Below, piece after piece: positions 7,615 through 11,198 of a stretch of DNA of 11,198 nucleotides. The notes beneath the pieces were generated by a model, which was given only the letters and a program-made list of their open reading frames with translations, did no database searches and was not told where the DNA came from. Each line of letters opens with the position of its first letter. The stretch's first letter is position 1. The stretch covers positions 1 to 11,198 of the forward strand of contig JAHIKR010000275.1 in the NCBI GenBank assembly GCA_018897415.1, in the 5' to 3' direction. This DNA is from Pseudomonadota bacterium (GTDB taxonomy: Bacteria > Desulfobacterota > Desulfobacteria > Desulfobacterales > ETH-SRB1). The position numbers were made by a program, and so were the translations under genes.

Positions 7615-8172
7615 ATGAGAAAAATTACCCTGTTATTCCTTTTTTTACTTATGGTTGCCGGCTGTGCCGGAATAGATATAAAACCCATTACTGCCGAAAG
7701 GGCAAAAAATGCACACAACACAGGCACGGATGACAAAGGATATATTGTTTACAGTCCAGTGGTTATTATTGAGATTAAGGAAGAGGCGATATGCCTGGAG
7801 CAAGATGCCAACGGAAAATGTGTGAAAAGTAAAATTGTCTGCAAAGCGGAAAAATTGCCCTATTTGTTACCTGACTACAGCAAACCATTTCTGATCAGGC
7901 CTCGGTCCGGGTTCGGAAAAACCGATGTAGAACTTAATATCGCGGAAGGCTGGTGTCTGGATTCAGTAAAGGACAAATCTGATAATACGGCAGTGCTTGG
8001 AGATGTTATAAAAGCTGTCAAAGAGGTCGCAGCTATTGCAAAAAGCCTGACACCACCTTCTGATAAAATTGAAGGATGCCCGAAAACAGGACTCTACAGG
8101 CTGGAATATTCAGAAGGCAAGCTTGAGCTTGTTCCGCTGTTGATTTATTATAAAGAGGAAAATAAAAAATGA
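7615..8172 (+). CDS. small lipoprotein of unknown function
   Basis: This 185-residue protein has a short, clean signal peptide ending MVAGC (Cys17) and an AAGGAGG ribosome site. I do not recognise the mature domain. It contains five further cysteines (60, 69, 76, 114, 155), enough for two disulfides in an oxidising periplasm. It also has a proline-rich central stretch (LPYLLPDYSKPF, 81-92), a predicted helix (LGDVIKAVKEVAAIAKS, 128-144) and a mostly beta-like C-terminus (YRLEYSEGKLELVPLLIYY). It sits 29 bp after the ankyrin caspase gene and is on the same strand and probably the same transcript, so it may be a partner, substrate or inhibitor of the proteases; that is position-based inference only. 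A non-proteolytic role is equally possible. Confidence 0.8.
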   Translation: MRKITLLFLFLLMVAGCAGIDIKPITAERAKNAHNTGTDDKGYIVYSPVVIIEIKEEAICLEQDANGKCVKSKIVCKAEKLPYLLPDYSKPFLIRPRSGFGKTDVELNIAEGWCLDSVKDKSDNTAVLGDVIKAVKEVAAIAKSLTPPSDKIEGCPKTGLYRLEYSEGKLELVPLLIYYKEENKK

Positions 8173-8231
8173 AACCAGCAACAAGATTATTTTTGTATTT
8201 GATGGAGGTGGGTTATGAAAATGAAGGGTAA
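8169..8231 (+). CDS. 20-codon ORF overlapping stop and next start (doubtful)
   Basis: ATG 8169-8171 overlaps the preceding TGA as ATGA. The frame runs 20 codons (MKPATRLFLYLMEV...) and stops at 8229-8231, just after the start of the gene at 8215. The arrangement would allow translational coupling between the two lipoprotein genes, or it could be the remnant of a lost gene start. There is no ribosome site of its own. Confidence 0.15.
   Translation: MKPATRLFLYLMEVGYENEG
8204..8221 (+). promoter_or_regulatory. shared ribosome-site/start cassette GGAGGTGGGTTATGAAAA
   Basis: This exact 18-base block also occurs at 5997-6014 and 10009-10026. Near copies lie at 8543-8561 (one extra G) and 4621-4639 (GGAGGTGGAGATATGAAAA). 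It joins a strong Shine-Dalgarno sequence to the start codon of five genes, and appears to have been copied along with the genes. Confidence 0.85.
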
Positions 8232-8472
8232 TTTAATTTCTTTAATCGGCGTGCTCTTTATCCTGCTTGTGGGCATGGCGATGACAGGGTGTGCAGTACG
8301 ATCATCAGGAGACCAGATAAGCTCAACTTATGAAGAAAAGCGAGCAGGGTGGGCTATGCCCACCGAAATGGAAGCCGCTGAAAATGGTGGGTTATGCCCA
8401 CTCTATAAACTGCTCAGAAAGGATGGAGATAAGATTGTAGGAATAACAATCTTAAATGCGAGTAACAGATAA
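8215..8472 (+). CDS. chimeric mini-lipoprotein, probable recombination remnant
   Basis: This 85-codon frame has a good ribosome site and a signal peptide ending VGMAMTGC (Cys27). The frame is assembled from pieces. Bases 8256-8295 match 37 of 40 with the signal-peptide region of the caspase gene at 4633 (4728-4767). Bases 8302-8340 match 37 of 39 with an internal part of the caspase gene at 8555 (9779-9817) in the same reading frame, giving SSGDQISSTYEEK. The rest is encoded partly by two REP-like palindromes (8348-8364, 8386-8402) and ends in KDGDKIVGITILNASNR, which I do not recognise. No His or Cys catalytic motif is present. It may be translated and lipidated, but the mosaic build argues for a deletion scar of a former caspase gene rather than an evolved small protein. 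Confidence 0.6.
   Translation: MKMKGNLISLIGVLFILLVGMAMTGCAVRSSGDQISSTYEEKRAGWAMPTEMEAAENGGLCPLYKLLRKDGDKIVGITILNASNR
8302..8340 (+). repeat. 39 bp caspase-gene fragment inside the mini-lipoprotein gene
   Basis: It aligns without gaps to 9779-9817 with two mismatches; the first 22 bases are identical. It encodes SSGDQISSTYEEK, the segment just before the HGLFTYF motif in the full caspase proteins. Confidence 0.9.
8348..8364. repeat. REP-like palindrome 1
   Basis: GGTGGGC-TAT-GCCCACC, a perfect 7 bp stem with a 3-base loop. It lies within the mini-lipoprotein reading frame. Confidence 0.75.
8386..8402. repeat. REP-like palindrome 2
   Basis: GGTGGGT-TAT-GCCCACT, the same design as palindrome 1 with one G-T wobble in the stem. 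It is 38 bases downstream of palindrome 1. Confidence 0.7.
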
Positions 8473-8499
8473 AAATTATATCTTGCAAGGAGGATTAGC

Positions 8500-8538
8500 A
8501 TGAATATAGTGGGCTTTGCCCACCATATAAAAAACTGA
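8500..8538 (+). CDS. 12-codon mini-ORF with its own strong ribosome site
   Basis: AAGGAGG (8487-8493) is six bases before ATG 8500. The frame MNIVGFAHHIKN ends at TGA 8536-8538, and REP-like palindrome 3 makes up most of it. It is either the leftover start of a lost gene, closed off by the palindrome, or a small leader peptide ahead of the caspase gene that starts 17 bases later. Confidence 0.3.
   Translation: MNIVGFAHHIKN
8504..8528. repeat. REP-like palindrome 3, extended stem
   Basis: GTGGGC-TTT-GCCCAC (8509-8523), flanked by pairing ATAT arms (8504-8507 and 8525-8528) with a single A/C mismatch. It lies between the mini-lipoprotein gene and the caspase gene at 8555, and could stall or partly terminate transcription or protect the RNA. 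Confidence 0.7.
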
Positions 8539-8554
8539 TAGAGGAGGTGGGGTT

Positions 8555-10003
8555 ATGAAAAGATTGGGAGTACTTATTATATTTTTATTACCATTTTTAA
8601 CTGTGGGATGTGCAGGACATTACATCGTCCCTATGGTAGATGTTACTGCAACCCCGCCTGACATTATCCAAAAAATACCCTTGAATGTAGCAATTCTTAT
8701 AACCGACCAGATGGAAAATTATACGTTCACTGGACAAACAGCTAACTCCCTTGAGGGAACATATACTTTTCCCTTGGGGCAGATGATCAGTAAGAATATT
8801 TTTAATATTTTATCTCCTGCTTTTAATAAAGCAATTTTAGTGAAAAGCAAGCCGTATCCGCAAGGCATTGATGTCATCGTCATCCCAAAGGTTGAAAAAT
8901 TCCAGTTCGGGTATGACAGTGCAGGTGCTTTCAAAGGAAAAGCTCTTGCAAAAATATCCATTAAACTTGCTGTTTATGATATGAAAGGAATGCTCGTATG
9001 GGAAGGAATAATAAGTTCACCTAAAATGGAAAAAATATATTCCATGTCCGCGAATGATTTTTGGGAAGCGACTGGAAGTGTAGCCGCAGAATCAGTAGTC
9101 GCTGTTTTGCAAGAGGCCGCTAAAGTTATAACTTCTTCACGTGAGATTCATACATTTGTTTCTACAAAAGGGGTATCCGAAACTATCGCTTTAAAGCCGC
9201 CCGGAAAGGAATTACCCATCGTCAAATCCGATGTTGATGAACTTCCTGCGATAAAAGCAAAGCCTAACAAAAACGCTTATGCCATCGTCATCGGTATTGA
9301 GCAATATCGCCAAAAACTTCCAAAGGCTGATTATGCGGTAGCTGACGCAAAGACAATGACAGAATATCTCACAAACGTAATGGGCTATCCAGAGGAAAAT
9401 GTTGTAACACTTACAAATGAACATGCTGCAAAGAGCGATTTTGAAAAATACTTTGAAAAGTGGCTTCCTAACAATGTTGAAAAAGACGGCTCGGTCTTTA
9501 TCTATTATTCAGGCCACGGCACGCCGAATGTGAAGACAGGAGATGCCTATCTTGTGCCTTATGACGGAGACCCGTCATTCATAGAGCAGACAGGCTATCC
9601 TTTGAAGAAACTCTATGAATCACTTAACAAACTTCAGGCAAAGGAGATTATTGTAGCCCTTGATTCATGTTTTTCAGGGGCAGGAGGAAAGTCGGTCATT
9701 GCAAAAGGGGCAAGGCCATTGGTAATGAACATTGAACAGGATATAAAGCTTTCAAAAAATATGATAGTCATGTCCGCCTCATCAGGAGACCAGATAAGCT
9801 CGACTTATGAGGAAAAGGGACACGGCCTTTTTACATACTTTTTTCTTAAGGGGATAAAGGAGGGCAAGTATGAGCTTGGAACGCTCTACAATTACCTTAA
9901 ACCGCAGGTGGAAAGGATTGCGCGGAAAACGTATAATAACGAACAGACTCCAGGGCTGATTGCTCCGAAGGGGCTTTTGAACCTGAGACTTTACGACCGG
10001 TAG
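8555..10003 (+). CDS. caspase-like lipoprotein with unassigned N-terminal lipoprotein domain
   Basis: This 482-residue predicted lipoprotein protease starts after GAGGAGGTGGGG. The signal peptide ends LTVGC (Cys19). Residues 35-195 form a mixed beta/alpha domain with no ankyrin or WD40 repeats (PLNVAILITD, FPLGQMISKNIF, IDVIVIPKVEKFQFGY, LAVYDMKGMLVWEG, AAESVVAVLQEAAKVI). The layout recalls small envelope lipoproteins of the YajG/LptE/transport-auxiliary type, but I cannot assign it. The linker SDVDELP (225-231) leads into the caspase domain from about 240, with His321 in YYSGHG and Cys372 in LDSCFSG, Asp370 at the predicted basic pocket, and the tail LLNLRLYDR. The catalytic half is very close to the gene at 4633 from its linker onward, except around residues 392-412, while the front half is unrelated, so the sensor has been exchanged at the linker. 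It is 16 bp from the next gene. Confidence 0.9.
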   Translation: MKRLGVLIIFLLPFLTVGCAGHYIVPMVDVTATPPDIIQKIPLNVAILITDQMENYTFTGQTANSLEGTYTFPLGQMISKNIFNILSPAFNKAILVKSKPYPQGIDVIVIPKVEKFQFGYDSAGAFKGKALAKISIKLAVYDMKGMLVWEGIISSPKMEKIYSMSANDFWEATGSVAAESVVAVLQEAAKVITSSREIHTFVSTKGVSETIALKPPGKELPIVKSDVDELPAIKAKPNKNAYAIVIGIEQYRQKLPKADYAVADAKTMTEYLTNVMGYPEENVVTLTNEHAAKSDFEKYFEKWLPNNVEKDGSVFIYYSGHGTPNVKTGDAYLVPYDGDPSFIEQTGYPLKKLYESLNKLQAKEIIVALDSCFSGAGGKSVIAKGARPLVMNIEQDIKLSKNMIVMSASSGDQISSTYEEKGHGLFTYFFLKGIKEGKYELGTLYNYLKPQVERIARKTYNNEQTPGLIAPKGLLNLRLYDR

Positions 10004-10027
10004 CTGCAGGAGGTGGGTTATGAAAAA
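9956..10027 (+). repeat. 72 bp perfect direct repeat, copy 2
   Basis: Identical to 5944-6015. Recombination between the two copies would remove 4012 bp (three caspase-associated genes, the mini-gene and the 3' caspase gene) and leave the gene at 4633 followed by the gene at 10020 with an intact junction. Confidence 0.97.
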
Positions 10028-10835
10028 ACTTTTAGTAATTTTCTGCATACTTATACTCCCTGTTTGTTCTTTTGCCTCTGAAAAGCCCGTATGGGTGGAG
10101 GCAACGGGAGAAGCTTGTCTCGGTGAAATTGATACCCCTAAGGAAGTAAAAGAAAGGGCCAGGAGGGACGCCCAGAAGAACGCGCTGGAAAAGGCAGTGG
10201 GAGTTTTCATCAAGTCCCACACTCTCGTATCCAACAGTCAACTGGCGGAAGATCTTATATATGCCGCTGTGAGAGGACAAATTGAAAAGACTGAGATACT
10301 TCACGAGGGATGGGATACGAAAGAAAGAAGCCTTTACAGGGCAACACTCAGAGCATTAATCAAGCCGGTGTATCCCGAAAAAGGGAAAGGGCTTTCCATT
10401 AAGGCGTATCTTTCCAAAACAGACCTGAAAGAGGGTGAGGAAGTCAGGATATTTTACGAGGCGAGCAGCGACTGCTATATTTATATCTTTTCCGTTGCCG
10501 CGGACGGTTCGGTAACCCTGCTTCTGCCGAACTCGATTCACATGGAGAATCTGACGAGGGCCGGAAGAGCTTACGAATTCCCCACTTCCGACAGCGAGAT
10601 CCACCTGAAAGCCATGTTCCTTCCCGGCTACAAAGGAAAAATCGCGGAAGAAAGGATCAAACTGATCGCCACCAAAGATAAGGAAGATATTCTATCGTTA
10701 GGGTTTCATGAGGGAATGTTCAAGGTCTATGATTCGCTGTCAACAGGAATGATCAGTGATCTTGTGAAGAGACTCAACAGAATAGATCCGGATAAATGGA
10801 CAGAAACAACGGCAGTTTATACCCTTACAAGATAA
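10020..10835 (+). CDS. exported FlgT_N/LPP20-like plus DUF4384 protein
   Basis: This 271-residue protein has a type I signal peptide, probably cut after Ala19 (CSFA|SEK); Cys16 is not in a lipobox. Residues 23-118 (VEATGEA, then ERARRDAQKNALEKAVGVFI, ending ATLRALI) resemble the small alpha/beta domain seen at the N-terminus of flagellar FlgT and in LPP20-type envelope proteins. Residues 125-215 fit DUF4384 (LKEGEEVRIFYEASSDCYIY, VTLLLPN), a beta domain often found next to or fused with caspase-like and kinase signalling proteins. It starts 16 bp after a caspase gene and shares its ribosome site through the 72 bp repeat, so it is almost certainly co-transcribed. A soluble periplasmic partner or regulator of the anchored proteases is the simplest role (inference). 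Its 3' half is more G+C-rich than the caspase genes. It closes the cluster. Confidence 0.85.
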   Translation: MKKLLVIFCILILPVCSFASEKPVWVEATGEACLGEIDTPKEVKERARRDAQKNALEKAVGVFIKSHTLVSNSQLAEDLIYAAVRGQIEKTEILHEGWDTKERSLYRATLRALIKPVYPEKGKGLSIKAYLSKTDLKEGEEVRIFYEASSDCYIYIFSVAADGSVTLLLPNSIHMENLTRAGRAYEFPTSDSEIHLKAMFLPGYKGKIAEERIKLIATKDKEDILSLGFHEGMFKVYDSLSTGMISDLVKRLNRIDPDKWTETTAVYTLTR

Positions 10836-10992
10836 TTTCACGGCGCCTGAATTTTTCAATCCACAGATTTCGCAGATTACCTCAGTACCATCTGCCGGAA
10901 CATACAAGGCACGGATTAATTTGGCAAAAAGGTGGACAAAGATTTTGTATTTGGTTTAATTTATTGATTTCTGCCATACTTATAGTGTAATT

Positions 10993-11013
10993 TATGAAAT
11001 AATTAATTTCATA
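10993..11013. promoter_or_regulatory. perfect palindrome, possible operator
   Basis: TATGAAAT-AATTA-ATTTCATA has two perfect 8-base arms around 5 bases. It lies about 45 bases upstream of a possible -10 box and 92 bases before the next start codon. With no T-run it is not a typical terminator; a dimeric regulator site is the more likely reading, though no regulator is visible. Confidence 0.4.
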
Positions 11014-11034
11014 GCTAACATGTGATCTATTTCA

Positions 11035-11064
11035 TTGCGGTTCTTATAATAAACGGATTATGAT
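11035..11064 (+). promoter_or_regulatory. candidate sigma-70 promoter for the last gene
   Basis: TTGCGG (11035-11040) and TATGAT (11059-11064) are 18 bases apart. The -10 box matches consensus at 5 of 6 positions, the -35 at 3 of 6. The start codon follows 41 bases later. Confidence 0.3.
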
Positions 11065-11104
11065 AAAAGCGTAAAAATGGTTTTTATGTGAAGCTGTCAA
11101 TATT

Positions 11105-11198
11105 ATGAAAAGAAAACATCGCATAACAAAAAGATTCTTGTTGCTGATAATCATATTTGCAAGCCTTTATCTTACCGGATGCGCAGCTTTCGGCAAAA
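11105..11198 (+). CDS. start of a lipoprotein gene (partial, runs off window)
   Basis: Only 31 codons are visible. The N-terminus is strongly basic (MKRKHRITKR), followed by a hydrophobic stretch and the lipobox YLTGC, giving lipidated Cys26 with Ala at +2. The ribosome site is weak: GAAG lies about 12 bases upstream and there is no AGGAGG as in the preceding genes. The 269 bp gap and different translation signal suggest a separate transcription unit. The mature protein, and therefore the function, cannot be told from this fragment. Confidence 0.7.
   Translation, partial: MKRKHRITKRFLLLIIIFASLYLTGCAAFGK

Larger units (their letters stand above)
10836..11104. other. AT-rich intergenic region
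   Basis: This 269 bp stretch has no convincing gene. Its first part contains CCACAGATTTCGCAGATTA, of a low-complexity type often dispersed in intergenic DNA. The later part carries the palindrome at 10993-11013 and a possible promoter at 11035-11064. No hairpin followed by a T-run is seen after the stop at 10835, so where the cluster transcript ends is unclear. Confidence 0.6.

Noticed and set aside
8348..8528. CRISPR-like spaced repeats
   Set aside because: Three palindromes with unequal spacing (38 and 122 bases) and differing flanks do not make an array; they fit REP elements.
9782..10234. 150-codon minus-strand reading frame
   Set aside because: It is antisense to two well-supported genes and its sequence is low in recognisable motifs; it arises from their codon bias. 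The same holds for the minus-strand frames at 778-1131, 4497-4748, 4788-5072 and 5788-6084.
10796..10990. 64-codon frame overlapping the end of the DUF4384 gene
   Set aside because: There is no ribosome site, signal or familiar motif, and it runs into intergenic AT-rich DNA.

Overview
The window reads as part of a Gram-negative, moderately AT-rich genome. Almost every intact gene starts with a type II (lipoprotein) signal peptide, and strong AGGAGG-type ribosome sites precede the genes. The intergenic repeats (a miniature inverted-repeat element with a CGTCAT / TCGTAAAAAGTC terminus, and GTGGGC-loop-GCCCAC palindromes) are of kinds common in Desulfobacterota and Nitrospirota-like genomes. That lineage guess is inference; no rRNA or marker gene is present.

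Layout. Positions 1-279 hold the 3' end of an unrelated DUF4143-type ATPase gene. Positions 280-577 are a repeat-rich spacer: a ~158 bp MITE-like element, then a REP-like hairpin with an (AT)7 loop. Positions 578-10835 hold a single-strand locus of five caspase-like (peptidase C14, orthocaspase) lipoproteins, each with the His and Cys catalytic motifs and each with a different front end: ankyrin repeats (578-1861), a seven-bladed WD40 propeller plus an Ig-like module (2244-4538), ankyrin repeats (4633-5991), ankyrin repeats plus a helical linker (6008-7585), and an unassigned lipoprotein domain (8555-10003). Mixed in are a small unknown lipoprotein (7615-8172), a tiny chimeric lipoprotein gene (8215-8472) and, at the end, a FlgT_N/LPP20-like plus DUF4384 protein (10020-10835). 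Positions 10836-11104 are an AT-rich spacer with a perfect palindrome, followed by the start of another lipoprotein gene that runs off the window.

How the genes may work together (inference). All the caspase proteins should be exported and lipid-anchored, with no Asp at +2, so probably in the outer membrane facing the periplasm. They share one catalytic module coupled through a conserved 'SDVDELP...KPNKNAYAIVIG' linker to varied binding domains. This looks like an envelope-located family of protease sensors or a protease cascade. The DUF4384 protein is a plausible partner or regulator. From 4633 to 10835 the gaps are mostly 16-42 bp, consistent with one transcript.

Evolution. The locus is recombining. 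A perfect 72 bp direct repeat at 5944-6015 and 9956-10027 covers a caspase 3' end, stop codon, ribosome site and the next start codon, and bounds a 4012 bp unit. The gene at 4633 is a mosaic of two paralogues. The mini-lipoprotein at 8215 joins a paralogue-like signal peptide to a 39 bp fragment of a caspase gene and then to REP-like palindromes.
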